A stretch of 15,987 nucleotides of DNA from DASZHJ01 sp035263705 (GCA_035263705.1 DATFRA010000207.1:1-15987), one strand, 5' to 3'; shown: positions 7,950 through 13,913, numbered from the stretch's first letter. Program-made: numbers and translations. Notes: a model not told the origin generated them from the sequence alone.

Positions 7950-8516
7950 ATGCACGTGATCGTCTACGACCTGCCCGGCGATCCCGGGCTCGAGTACCAC
8001 GTGCCCGATCCGTGGGTGCTCCAGCTCACTCTCGGCCAGCGCATGGATCGCGAGAGCGCGCTCGCTCAGATCGCGCGCGAGGCGCTGCCGGCGGCTGCCG
8101 GCAATCTCGTCTTCACCACCGAGGCGGAGCTGCCGACACTCGCCCAGTGCCGAAACCGCAAGGCCGCCGCCCTGCGCGCGGCTTGCCAGCAGCAGATCCG
8201 CGACGGATTCAGCTCTGACGCGCTCGGCGCGCGCCACACCTATCCCGCGGGCGAGACCGACCAGCGGAACCTGACCGCGGCGGTGACCGCGTCATTGCTG
8301 CCGGGCCAGCCCGCGGACTGGACGACGCCATTCTGGTGCGCCGATTCGGCGGGCATCTGGGCGATGCGCGATCACGCGGCCGTGCAGATCCGGCGTGCCG
8401 GCGTCGATGGGCGAAACGCGATCGTGGTCGCTCAACGAAAGCTCGCGGCCTTACTGGAGCAGGTGTCCGCCGCAACGAGCCGCGCCCATCTCGACGAAAT
8501 TGCGTGGTCGCCATGA
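7950..8516 (+). CDS. DUF4376-type phage protein, likely tail-fibre-associated
   Basis: This 188-residue protein starts at the ATG at 7950, with only a weak GATGAG sequence upstream. The second half resembles DUF4376-type phage proteins that sit next to tail fibres. It has FSSDALGARHTYPAGETDQR at about residues 90-109, followed by LLPGQPADWTTPFWCADSAG at ~117-136 and a HxAVQIRRAG helix. That assignment is from memory of the pattern, without a search. The N-terminal ~85 residues are less characteristic and could pack against the fibre. No signal peptide or membrane segment is present. Position directly after the tail-fibre-like gene, and a 4-bp ATGA overlap with the next gene, suggest co-transcription and translational coupling. 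A tail-fibre assembly or chaperone role is inferred from position only. Confidence 0.68.
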   Translation: MHVIVYDLPGDPGLEYHVPDPWVLQLTLGQRMDRESALAQIAREALPAAAGNLVFTTEAELPTLAQCRNRKAAALRAACQQQIRDGFSSDALGARHTYPAGETDQRNLTAAVTASLLPGQPADWTTPFWCADSAGIWAMRDHAAVQIRRAGVDGRNAIVVAQRKLAALLEQVSAATSRAHLDEIAWSP

Positions 8517-8746
8517 GCGCGCCCCTCTCCGACTGGACCGACGAGATCCCGACGGTGGAGACTCGCTTGACCGTGCACGAGGCAGTGTGTGCCGAGCGCT
8601 ACGGGAGCATCCTCGCCATGCTCCGCGACACCGCGCATCGCGTGACGCGGCTAGAGGTCATGGTGCTGGCCGCCGCCGGCAGCACCATCCTCGGCATGGC
8701 CGGCCTGGTCGCGACCCTGGCCCTGCGGCTGGGCAGACTGGGCTGA
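8513..8746 (+). CDS. Small membrane protein, XhlA-like (possible lysis accessory)
   Basis: The 77-residue product starts at the ATG at 8513, which overlaps the preceding stop codon as ATGA. A polar, probably helical N-terminal part (residues 1-48) precedes one hydrophobic segment near 50-71 (VMVLAAAGSTILGMAGLVAT). The protein ends in a short basic tail (LRLGRLG). A soluble helix followed by a single C-terminal membrane span is the layout of XhlA-type haemolysin/holin-accessory proteins, which are often found beside phage holins. The sequence is too short to prove membership. The gene is immediately followed by an intrinsic terminator. The downstream holin-like gene and the upstream tail genes support a phage lysis or membrane role. 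It could instead be an unrelated one-span phage protein. Confidence 0.6.
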   Translation: MSAPLSDWTDEIPTVETRLTVHEAVCAERYGSILAMLRDTAHRVTRLEVMVLAAAGSTILGMAGLVATLALRLGRLG

Positions 8747-8776
8747 GCCACCCGCCGCACATCTGATTTTCGGCCG

Positions 8777-8810
8777 AAAACGCGCTGGTCTTCCGCCAGC
8801 GCGTTTTTTT
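8777..8810 (+). terminator. Rho-independent terminator after the XhlA-like gene
   Basis: A 12-bp perfect stem (AAAACGCGCTGG at 8777-8788 with CCAGCGCGTTTT at 8796-8807) closes a 7-nt loop and runs into a T tract reaching 8810. It ends the tail-fibre/DUF4376/XhlA-like transcript on the + strand. Genes after it would need read-through or their own promoter. Confidence 0.9.
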
Positions 8811-8832
8811 GTCCCCAACGGAAAGGAGCACC

Positions 8833-9006
8833 ATGAGCATTCTCAGATACATCGCCGCGCGCCTCAGCGAGGCAAGCACCTGGGCAGCCCTCGCGGCCCT
8901 GCTCGCTGGCGTCCACGTTAGCATCGACCCCGGCCTCTGGCAGCACATCGTCGACACCGGTATCGCTTTGAGCGGGCTCGCGGGATTTCTGATCCCGGAG
9001 CAGTGA
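8833..9006 (+). CDS. Small holin-like membrane protein
   Basis: The product has 57 residues from the ATG at 8833, which has an excellent AAAGGAG site at 8823-8829; the longer in-frame TTG start at 8809 lies inside the terminator T tract and is rejected. The sequence MSILRYIAARLSEASTWAAL is followed by a first hydrophobic segment (to ~residue 28), a short turn (HVSIDPGLW), and a second hydrophobic segment (~40-53) ending IPEQ. The pattern SRLxEPSTWAGLAAL...DPGL...G...IPE is common among small phage holin-like proteins of Proteobacteria, recalled from family knowledge. Two short spans and a small size fit a holin that permeabilises the inner membrane for lysis. No endolysin gene is visible nearby. 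Confidence 0.7.
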   Translation: MSILRYIAARLSEASTWAALAALLAGVHVSIDPGLWQHIVDTGIALSGLAGFLIPEQ

Positions 9007-9016
9007 TTTCTTTTTC

Positions 9017-9053
9017 CGCGCGCGACTGCCGCCTGCCAACCCAGTCGCGCGCG
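9017..9053 (+). repeat. 12-bp GC-rich inverted repeat upstream of the lipoprotein gene
   Basis: CGCGCGCGACTG at 9017-9028 is exactly complementary to CAGTCGCGCGCG at 9042-9053, with a 13-nt loop. The T-rich stretch is on its 5' side only, so it lacks the 3' U tract of a terminator on either strand. It lies 11 bp after the holin-like stop and 39 bp before the lipoprotein ATG. It could attenuate or stabilise the transcript. Confidence 0.6.
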
Positions 9054-9092
9054 TAGCGTTGTCACCCTCGACCCCACCAAAGGAATCTTCCC

Positions 9093-9590
9093 ATGAACCA
9101 GACCCTCCGCGCGGGCGCGATGGCGCTCGCGACCACGATCGCCGTTGCGGCGTGCGCTCCCGGCACCGTGCAGACCGATCTCGAGACCTTCAACGCCAAG
9201 GTCAAGTCGCTCGTCGACAACTTCAACGGCGACGTCGCCGGCATCTCCCAGGGCCTGACCGATCTCACGACCGTCGCGCAAAGCGGCGCGGTGGTGACCA
9301 TGCAGATGGCGCAGAAGGGCTGCGGCGCGGCCTCGATCCTGAACGGCTTCTACCAGGTGGCCGCGGCGATCTCGCCCAAGGTCGCGGCGACCGCGGGCGA
9401 CGAGGCCAAGGCCATGAACGCGACCGACGCGCTCTGCGCCACGCCCGCGACCGATCCCGCCTCGACGCTCAAGGTGGCGCTCGGCACGGTGTCGGCCGTC
9501 AAGGCCGCGGTCCAGCAGGACCCCGCGATCGCCGTGGCGCTCCAAGCCGCGAGCGCGCCCCCGGTTACCGCGACCGCGCTCAAGCCGTGA
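9093..9590 (+). CDS. Putative lipoprotein, phage-associated
   Basis: The product has 165 residues from the ATG at 9093, with an AAAGGA site at 9079-9084. Residues 1-21 form a signal peptide with a lipobox (AVAAC), giving a predicted mature lipoprotein from C21. The remainder is helix-rich, with many Ala, Thr, Val, Asp and Lys residues. It has cysteines at ~76 and ~109 and ends in an Ala/Pro-rich tail (APPVTATALKP). No known domain is recognised. Proteins of this kind are found beside holins in alphaproteobacterial prophages. An outer-membrane or periplasmic lysis role (spanin-like) is possible but not supported by a motif. The stop codon overlaps the GTG of the next small lipoprotein gene as GTGA, so the two are probably translationally coupled. 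Confidence 0.75.
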   Translation: MNQTLRAGAMALATTIAVAACAPGTVQTDLETFNAKVKSLVDNFNGDVAGISQGLTDLTTVAQSGAVVTMQMAQKGCGAASILNGFYQVAAAISPKVAATAGDEAKAMNATDALCATPATDPASTLKVALGTVSAVKAAVQQDPAIAVALQAASAPPVTATALKP

Positions 9591-9787
9591 TCCTCGCCCG
9601 TTCTCTGGCGGCGGCGCTGGTCCTCGTGGCCAGCGCCGGCACCGCCGGCTGCACCGCCGCCGCCAGCGCCGCGCTCGGCGTCGCCCTCAACATCGCCGTC
9701 AAGGCGACGGAGCTCGACACCGCCGTAATCGAGAATTTGAGGGCGCGGCAGAGCCGCACGGCTGTGCCGCCGACCATCGCTCGGTGA
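9587..9787 (+). CDS. Small putative lipoprotein overlapping the previous gene
   Basis: A 66-residue product begins at the GTG at 9587, overlapping the preceding TGA by 4 bp. Residues 1-22 make a short signal peptide with a lipobox ending TAGC (C22). The mature part of about 45 residues is Ala-rich and then charged (IENLRARQSRTAVPPTIAR). A tiny lipoprotein encoded just downstream of a holin-like gene suggests an o-spanin (Rz1-like) role. It lacks the strong proline richness typical of Rz1, and no i-spanin partner is evident. The overlap and lipobox support a real gene. Function remains unknown. Confidence 0.6.
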   Translation: MILARSLAAALVLVASAGTAGCTAAASAALGVALNIAVKATELDTAVIENLRARQSRTAVPPTIAR

Positions 9788-9862
9788 CCTGACTCCCGCT
9801 TTCGCAAGCCTGAATCCCCGTCGCATTGAGCCACGCGCCCGTCACGCGCGAGGAGCCTCCGC

Positions 9863-10822
9863 ATGTCCGTCCAATTCTTCCGTCTGTGGCCGCGTCGGCC
9901 ACCGGACGGATCCCTGCCGCTCGGCCTCAGCCTGGACGACGAGGGCCTCCTCCTCGCCGGCAACTGCCGCCTGATCCATGCGTGTCTGGATCGCGCCGGC
10001 CACCTCTTCTATCGCGCGCGACCGGCATCGCAGCTCAGCTCTCTCCTCTCCGCCGCCTACGGCGAGCCTATCGACGCGACGCCGATTTATCCAGCCGTTG
10101 AGCGGATCGCCAAGTTCATGACCGAGCATGACTGGTCGCGTGCGCGATTGGCCGCCCTCCATCTGCACCTTCCCGAGCTTGCGGATCAGATCGCTGCGAC
10201 CCGCATCCTCAAAGCAGATGCGCTCCTAAAGGTCACGGCATCCTTCGACCCACTGAAACACCCGCGTTGGCCCAAAGGCTCGCAGGACGAACATGGTGGC
10301 GAGTTCCGACCGGCCTCCGATGAGTCACAAGGCGAAGAGACCGAACCGGAGGACTCCGAAGAAACGCAGTTAGACCCGCAACCCGACGGGCCAAAGGTAC
10401 TAATTCATCACCACCATTGGCACGACCGCGCGATCACTAGGGATTATCAGAGGCGCGGTCTTTTGACCCCGGAAGCTTATGACTTCTTGATGATTGATCC
10501 ATTCGCAAAAAGCAGAGAAATCTACCAGGATGTCAGCGATCGTGAATTTCGGGTCCACATGTTTGATGACGCCCATCGCGCCGCGACCGCGGAGGTACGG
10601 CAAATCTCAGAGCAGTTTCTGAAAGACAACCGCATCACGGTAGACAGGCCGATGACGGCGGGGGAAGCCAAGCTGTTGATCCAAGAGATTGAGATATCCG
10701 ATACTCCTGCCCTGCGCGCATATAGAGATTTGTTGGGCGACTACGCGCAGGGCCGAGGATCTGAAGCAGAAAGGGCGCGCGCGGGATTCATTCGAAGGAT
10801 GGGGCGGCAAAATACGGAGTGA
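9863..10822 (+). CDS. Candidate phage-borne polymorphic toxin: adaptor, pretoxin-type linker, His-rich C-terminal domain
   Basis: The product has 319 residues from the ATG at 9863, with AGGAG at 9851-9855. Residues 1-125 are an adaptor-like region (for example WSRARLAALHLHLPELADQI, 91-110) of a type I recall ahead of toxin tips in alphaproteobacterial prophages. Next comes a linker, FDPLKHPRWPKGSQDEHGGE (128-147), resembling the PRxPxGxxxGGxF pretoxin motif, then an acidic spacer (152-176). The C-terminal domain (~177-319) opens with HHHHWH (182-187) and has further His at 232 and 238. This could form a nuclease or metal site, but no toxin family is confirmed. Base composition shifts within the gene: 10441-10500 has 29/60 GC and 10501-10560 has 27/60, against 45/60 at 9901-9960. 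This supports replacement of the C-terminal part. The overlapping downstream gene fits an immunity partner. Confidence 0.6.
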   Translation: MSVQFFRLWPRRPPDGSLPLGLSLDDEGLLLAGNCRLIHACLDRAGHLFYRARPASQLSSLLSAAYGEPIDATPIYPAVERIAKFMTEHDWSRARLAALHLHLPELADQIAATRILKADALLKVTASFDPLKHPRWPKGSQDEHGGEFRPASDESQGEETEPEDSEETQLDPQPDGPKVLIHHHHWHDRAITRDYQRRGLLTPEAYDFLMIDPFAKSREIYQDVSDREFRVHMFDDAHRAATAEVRQISEQFLKDNRITVDRPMTAGEAKLLIQEIEISDTPALRAYRDLLGDYAQGRGSEAERARAGFIRRMGRQNTE

Positions 10823-11232
10823 GGTTCTCCATGGAAGCGTCAGCAAGCGAGATTCGAAAAGCGGAGCAGGATCGTTGGCAGCAGATATGCGACCGCATTT
10901 GCGATGGCCTGGACGACCTACGTCTCCAGGTAAATCGAGACTTCTGGTTCCACCAGCTCAAGCCCGCACACCATCGCGTCCTGTTGGAATTGGGTAAAGT
11001 GGACCTGTTCACTTCCGATTTGCTCGTGGCCTGCGCGAAGGCAACACGCGATCAGAACGATGATTGGACCGTGAGTATCGCGTTCATCGACAGGGCAGCG
11101 GACAAGCTGGTCGGCCTCGCAGCAACGCACGGTGGGTTTGTGCGCCAAATCTCTAACGAGCCGTGGGTACTCCGTGTAGTGCGCGAGGCGAACATTCGAG
11201 CGAGCGGCACTCCGTTGCCGAGAATCAGCTAG
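10819..11232 (+). CDS. Small protein overlapping the toxin candidate; putative immunity protein
   Basis: This is a 137-residue product if it starts at the GTG at 10819, which overlaps the preceding stop as GTGA. A start at the ATG at 10831 is equally plausible because GTGAGG lies 6 nt upstream of it, giving 133 residues. The protein is soluble, rich in charged residues and mostly helical by appearance, with an aromatic patch (NRDFWFHQLKPAHHRVLLEL). No signal peptide, membrane span or known domain is recognised. Its GC content is low like the toxin candidate's C-terminal half and unlike the genes on either side, so the two probably moved together. Size, overlap and position are what is expected of an immunity gene. 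That is inference from arrangement alone; it could be an unrelated phage protein. Confidence 0.6.
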   Translation: MRFSMEASASEIRKAEQDRWQQICDRICDGLDDLRLQVNRDFWFHQLKPAHHRVLLELGKVDLFTSDLLVACAKATRDQNDDWTVSIAFIDRAADKLVGLAATHGGFVRQISNEPWVLRVVREANIRASGTPLPRIS

Positions 11233-11236
11233 CAAT

Positions 11237-11266
11237 GGGACAGGACGACTGCGCGTGGTCTATGAT
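11237..11266 (+). promoter_or_regulatory. Putative sigma70-type promoter of the ncRNA candidate
   Basis: GGGACA (11237-11242; 4 of 6 match TTGACA) is followed after 18 nt by TATGAT (11261-11266; 5 of 6 match TATAAT). The expected start, about 11272-11274, falls exactly where the closing stem of the structured RNA begins. Confidence 0.5.
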
Positions 11267-11271
11267 GGTAG

Positions 11272-11432
11272 AGGCTGCGGCGGCATGGCCGAGTGAAGCT
11301 GGGTGAGGCTTCAGCCGAAGAGATCGGTCCTGGCGCGCCAGGACTGGCCCACCAGATAGCTGCCGGAGCAACACCCGGCCCGCGGCACGAAGCGCCCTTG
11401 GGGCCCGAAAGGGTCTCGGGGGCGCTTTTTTT
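11272..11432 (+). ncRNA. Candidate structured non-coding RNA, family not recognised
   Basis: About 160 nt lie between a promoter-like sequence and a strong terminator, with no convincing protein gene. Seen by hand-pairing: GCTGCGG (11274-11280) pairs with CCGCGGC (11380-11386), with one G-U, to close a multibranch structure. Inside are a TGAAGC/GCTTCA hairpin (11294-11313), a CCGA/TCGG hairpin, the perfect palindrome GTCCTGGCGCGCCAGGAC (11327-11344) and a GCCGG/CCGGC hairpin. It does not show the SRP-RNA GGAAGGAAGC signature, and it is too short for RNase P RNA. 6S RNA is possible by size but I cannot match it. It sits between the toxin/immunity unit and tRNA-Pro, so it may be phage-borne or may be the structured 3' UTR of that unit. 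Confidence 0.5.
11390..11432 (+). terminator. Strong rho-independent terminator with GAAA tetraloop
   Basis: A 17-bp stem (11390-11406 with 11411-11427, some G-U pairs) closes a GAAA tetraloop at 11407-11410. A run of seven T (11426-11432) follows. The T tract is on the + side only, so it serves rightward transcription: the ncRNA candidate and any read-through from 9863-11232. It also shields the opposing tRNA gene. Confidence 0.9.
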
Positions 11433-11465
11433 GTTTCTGGATCTTGCGTCGCGCGGGATCGAACG

Positions 11466-11542
11466 TGGTCGGAGTGAGAGGATTTGAACCTCCGGCCCCT
11501 GCCTCCCGAAAGCAGTGCTCTACCAGGCTGAGCTACACTCCG
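11466..11542 (-). tRNA. tRNA-Pro (anticodon CGG), CCA encoded
   Basis: The reverse complement folds as a 77-nt cloverleaf. The acceptor arm CGGAGTG/CACTCCG is followed by A and an encoded CCA. The D arm is GCTC...GAGC with AGCCTGGTA in the loop. The anticodon stem CTGCT/GGCAG holds the loop TTCGGGA (anticodon CGG, Pro, reads CCG codons). The T arm GGAGG/CCTCT carries TTCAAAT. The gene points left, so its 3' end faces the prophage-like DNA. Phages often integrate into the 3' half of a tRNA gene, so this is a plausible attachment site and boundary. No second att copy lies in the window. Confidence 0.97.
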
Positions 11543-11558
11543 GCCGTTCGGACGGGGA

Positions 11559-11587
11559 GCTATAGCGACTCCGGCCGCGCGGTGCAA
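11559..11587 (-). promoter_or_regulatory. Putative sigma70-type promoter of tRNA-Pro
   Basis: On the - strand, TTGCAC (11582-11587) and TATAGC (11559-11564) are separated by 17 nt. The predicted start is about 10 nt before the mature tRNA 5' end at 11542, as expected for a tRNA promoter. Confidence 0.65.
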
Positions 11588-11623
11588 TGGCCGCTGACGC
11601 CGAGAGCGGCTGTCGGCTGCTTG

Positions 11624-11770
11624 CCCTCACCCTCCCGTTGCTGCCCAACGGGTCCCTCCCTCTCCCACTTCGTGGGCGAGGGGCAAGCAAGCGCGCATTG
11701 TGCATGGCCCCTCTCCCGTGCAACGGGAGAGGGAGGGACCCGTCGCTGCCAAGCGATGGGAGGGTGAGGG
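11624..11770. repeat. Nested palindromic intergenic element downstream of ispB
   Basis: The outer arms CCCTCACCCTCCC (11624-11636) and GGGAGGGTGAGGG (11758-11770) are exact reverse complements. Inside, GGGTCCCTCCCTCTCCC on the left mirrors GGGAGAGGGAGGGACCC on the right, and GAGGGGC mirrors GCCCCTC near the centre. Small hairpins (such as CGTTG..CAACG and TCGCT..AGCGA) protrude from the arms. The whole could fold into one long branched hairpin. Its end is 10 bp from the ispB stop codon, so it could protect or end that transcript. It has the look of a dispersed palindromic repeat (REP/MITE-like), which needs other copies in the genome to confirm. Confidence 0.75.
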
Positions 11771-11779
11771 GTCGGGCGC

Positions 11780-12808
11780 CTAGAACCCGCGCTCCAGGCA
11801 GAAGTCGATGACCTCGTCGAGGGCGCGTTTCTCCGGGCAGTCGCGGAAGGGGGCGAGCGCGGCGCGGGCGGCGGCGCCGTAGGTGCGGGCACGCTCCAGC
11901 GTTTCCGCGAGGGCGCCGTGGGTGCGCAGGAGCCCGATCGCGTGGTCGAGGTCGCCCTCCTGCTGCTGCAGGTCCTCGAGCGTGCGGCGCCAGAAGCGCT
12001 GCTCCTCCTCGTTGCCGCGGCCGAAGGCCAGCACGATCGGCAGCGTGATCTTGCCCTCGCGGAAGTCGTCGCCGACGGTCTTGCCAAGCTCGGCCTGGCG
12101 CGCAGAATAGTCGAGGAGGTCGTCGATCAGCTGGAAGGCGATGCCGAGGTTGAGGCCGTAGGATTCGAGCGCCTCCTGCTCGGTGCGGGGACGCTCGCCG
12201 AGCACCGCGCCTATCTTGCTGGCGGCGGCGAAGAGCTGCGCGGTCTTGGAGCGGATCACCTGCAGATAGGCTTCCTCGGTGGTCTCGGTGTCGTTGGAGG
12301 TGACGAGCTGCAGCACCTCGCCCTCGGCGATTACGGCGGACGCTTTCGAGAGGATCGCCAGCACCTCGAGCGAGCCGTCCTCCACCATCAGCTGGAAGGC
12401 GCGGCTGAACAGAAAGTCGCCCACCAGCACCGAGGGCTTGTTGCCCCAAACCGCGTTCGCGGTGGCGAGGCCGCGACGGAGGTCGCTGGCGTCGACGACG
12501 TCGTCGTGCAGCAGCGTCGCGGTGTGGATGAACTCCACGGCTGCCGCGAGCGCGATGTGGCGGTCGCCGGGATAGCCGCAGAGCCGCGCCGAGGCGAGCG
12601 TCAGCATCGGGCGGAGCCGCTTGCCGCCGGCGGCGATGATGTGGCCCGCGAGCTGCGGGATGAGCGCCACCGGGCTCTGCATGCGCTCGAGGATGAGCGT
12701 GTTGACACGGGCGAGGTCGCGCTCCAGGAGCGCCACCAGCCGGTCGAGCGATGCCGCGCCCTGCCGCTGGGACTCCGACCCGCGCACGCTGACGATTCGT
12801 GCCACCAC
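11780..12808 (-). CDS. ispB: Polyprenyl diphosphate synthase (octaprenyl/decaprenyl type)
   Basis: This 342-residue protein elongates an allylic prenyl diphosphate with isopentenyl diphosphate to make the long side chain of ubiquinone, in the cytosol. All trans-prenyltransferase landmarks are present: GGKRLRP (61-67), the first aspartate-rich motif LHDDVVD (D102, D103, D106) followed by RRG, and the second motif LIDDLLDY (D229, D230, D233). GKTVGDDFREGKITLP follows at 242-257. The residues just before the first motif (FIHTATL) are small, as expected for long-chain products. Exact chain length (C40 or C50) cannot be read. The start is a GTG at 12808 with a GGGGA-like site upstream. It diverges from the DUF2007 gene across about 100 bp that contains its promoter. 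Confidence 0.95.
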   Translation of the reverse strand: MVARIVSVRGSESQRQGAASLDRLVALLERDLARVNTLILERMQSPVALIPQLAGHIIAAGGKRLRPMLTLASARLCGYPGDRHIALAAAVEFIHTATLLHDDVVDASDLRRGLATANAVWGNKPSVLVGDFLFSRAFQLMVEDGSLEVLAILSKASAVIAEGEVLQLVTSNDTETTEEAYLQVIRSKTAQLFAAASKIGAVLGERPRTEQEALESYGLNLGIAFQLIDDLLDYSARQAELGKTVGDDFREGKITLPIVLAFGRGNEEEQRFWRRTLEDLQQQEGDLDHAIGLLRTHGALAETLERARTYGAAARAALAPFRDCPEKRALDEVIDFCLERGF

Positions 12809-12865
12809 AATCCCCGCTGAGTCGCCTCCGGCGCGGTTTTCTTGACGTGCCTGCCGTTGAAGGCG

Positions 12866-12893
12866 AGCATAGAACGCGTCCCCCTTGGGTCAA
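12866..12893 (-). promoter_or_regulatory. Putative sigma70-type promoter of ispB
   Basis: On the - strand, TTGACC (12888-12893) and TATGCT (12866-12871) are separated by 16 nt. This leaves a leader of about 50 nt before the GTG start at 12808. It lies in the short divergent region with the DUF2007 gene. No equally good + strand promoter is seen there: TTGACG at 12842 has only a weak partner at long spacing. Confidence 0.6.
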
Positions 12894-12911
12894 GCCCGAG
12901 TCCCGTCGCAC

Positions 12912-13124
12912 ATGAAAGAGCTGCTGCGCACGAACGATCCGGTCCGGCTCTCCTTTGTCGAGGCGTTGCTCGCGGCGGCCGGCATCGAAAGCGTGGTGCT
13001 CGACCAGCACACCAGCGCGATCGAGGGCAGCATCAGCGCGATCCAGCGCAGAATCATGGTGGCCGACCGTGACCACGGCCGGGCGAAGCTCTTGCTCCGC
13101 GAAGCCGGCGAGACGACCGCGTGA
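12912..13124 (+). CDS. DUF2007-family small protein (putative signal-transducing)
   Basis: The product has 70 residues from the ATG at 12912. The opening MKELLRTNDPVRLSFVEALL, followed by an AGIESVVLDQHTSAIEGSI stretch and RRIMVADRD, matches DUF2007. This small alpha/beta domain is annotated as a putative signal-transducing protein, and no biochemical role is established. The invariant-looking N-terminal MKELLRTND in the family fixes this start over upstream in-frame starts. No membrane span is present. Its stop overlaps the GTG of the following methyltransferase (GTGA), so the two are probably one translationally coupled unit. Such pairing upstream of a TrmN6-like gene is typical of alphaproteobacteria. 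Confidence 0.88.
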   Translation: MKELLRTNDPVRLSFVEALLAAAGIESVVLDQHTSAIEGSISAIQRRIMVADRDHGRAKLLLREAGETTA

Positions 13125-13876
13125 CGACCGCGCCGCTCCCCGAGGGCCAGAGCGAGGACACGCTGCTGGGTGGCCGCGTGCGGCTGCGGCAACCGGTCGC
13201 GGGCTATCGGGTGGCGATCGATCCGGTGTTCCTTGCGGCGGCCGTACCGGCGGTGCCGGGCGACCGCGCGCTCGACGTGGGCTGCGGCACGGGCGCCGCG
13301 GCGATCTGCCTCGCTGTCCGCGTCCCCGATTGCCGCGTCACCGGGATCGAGCGCGAGCGCGAGCTAGTGCGGCTCGCCAACGACAACGTCGCGCTCAACA
13401 ATCTCGCGGGCCGCGTCTCCGCCATGGCGGGCGATCTCCTGAAGCCGCCGCCGCGGCTTGAGCCGGGTGTCTTTGCCCATGTGCTCGCGAATCCGCCCCA
13501 CCTCGCCCAGGGAACTGCAACCCAACCCGCCGATCCCGCCCGCGCCGTGGCGCATGTCGAGAGCGCTGCCGATCTACAGGCCTGGCTCCGCTTCGCTCTC
13601 CTGATGGCGCGGCCCAAGGGCACCATCACCCTGATCCATCGTGCGGACCGGCTTGACGCCATCCTTGGAGAGCTCTCGGGCCACGCCGGTGAGATCGTGA
13701 TCTTTCCGATGTGGCCTGGGGCCGGTAAACCGGCGAAACGCGTGATCATCCGCGCGCGCAAGGGCGTGGGCACGCCCACCCGGCTCGCGGCGGGTTTGGT
13801 GCTGCACGAGGCGGATGGCCGCTACACGGCCGAGGCGGAGGCGGTGTTGCGCGAGGGGCAGGCGCTGAGTCTCTGA
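13121..13876 (+). CDS. TrmN6-like tRNA1(Val) (adenine-N6)-methyltransferase family protein
   Basis: This 251-residue SAM-dependent methyltransferase has LDVGCGTGAAAICLA at residues 51-65 (motif I), an acidic end to the next strand (GIERERE, 75-81), and NPPH at 124-127, the catalytic (N/D)PP(Y/F/H)-type motif of N-methyltransferases. The N-terminal DTLLGGRVRLRQPVAGYR segment (13-30) is typical of the YfiC/TrmN6 group, which methylates A37 of tRNA1(Val) in E. coli. Histidine instead of Tyr/Phe in the motif is, as I recall, common in alphaproteobacterial members. The exact substrate is therefore inferred. The GTG start at 13121 overlaps the DUF2007 stop. A 37-bp gap separates it from the S49 peptidase gene. 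Confidence 0.85.
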   Translation: MTTAPLPEGQSEDTLLGGRVRLRQPVAGYRVAIDPVFLAAAVPAVPGDRALDVGCGTGAAAICLAVRVPDCRVTGIERERELVRLANDNVALNNLAGRVSAMAGDLLKPPPRLEPGVFAHVLANPPHLAQGTATQPADPARAVAHVESAADLQAWLRFALLMARPKGTITLIHRADRLDAILGELSGHAGEIVIFPMWPGAGKPAKRVIIRARKGVGTPTRLAAGLVLHEADGRYTAEAEAVLREGQALSL

Positions 13877-13913
13877 TTTTGCGCTTCGGCTCGGCAATCC
13901 CTATCTTTCTGGA

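Noticed and set aside
8658..9545. 295-residue - strand frame over the terminator, holin-like and lipoprotein genes
   Set aside because: It crosses a + strand terminator and three + strand genes with good ribosome sites, and is a low-complexity Arg/Gly shadow.
10381..10460. HHHHWH as a cloning-vector histidine tag
   Set aside because: It is internal, interrupted by Trp and embedded in a natural frame, with no vector sequence around it.
11225..11587. 120-residue - strand frame
   Set aside because: It reads through the tRNA-Pro gene and the antisense of the ncRNA; the SVAQPGRA...GGRGRRFKSSHS stretch is a known artefact of translating tRNA genes.
11520..13076. 518-residue - strand frame over ispB
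   Set aside because: Wrong frame relative to the DDxxD-containing polyprenyl synthase; high Arg content marks it as a shadow.
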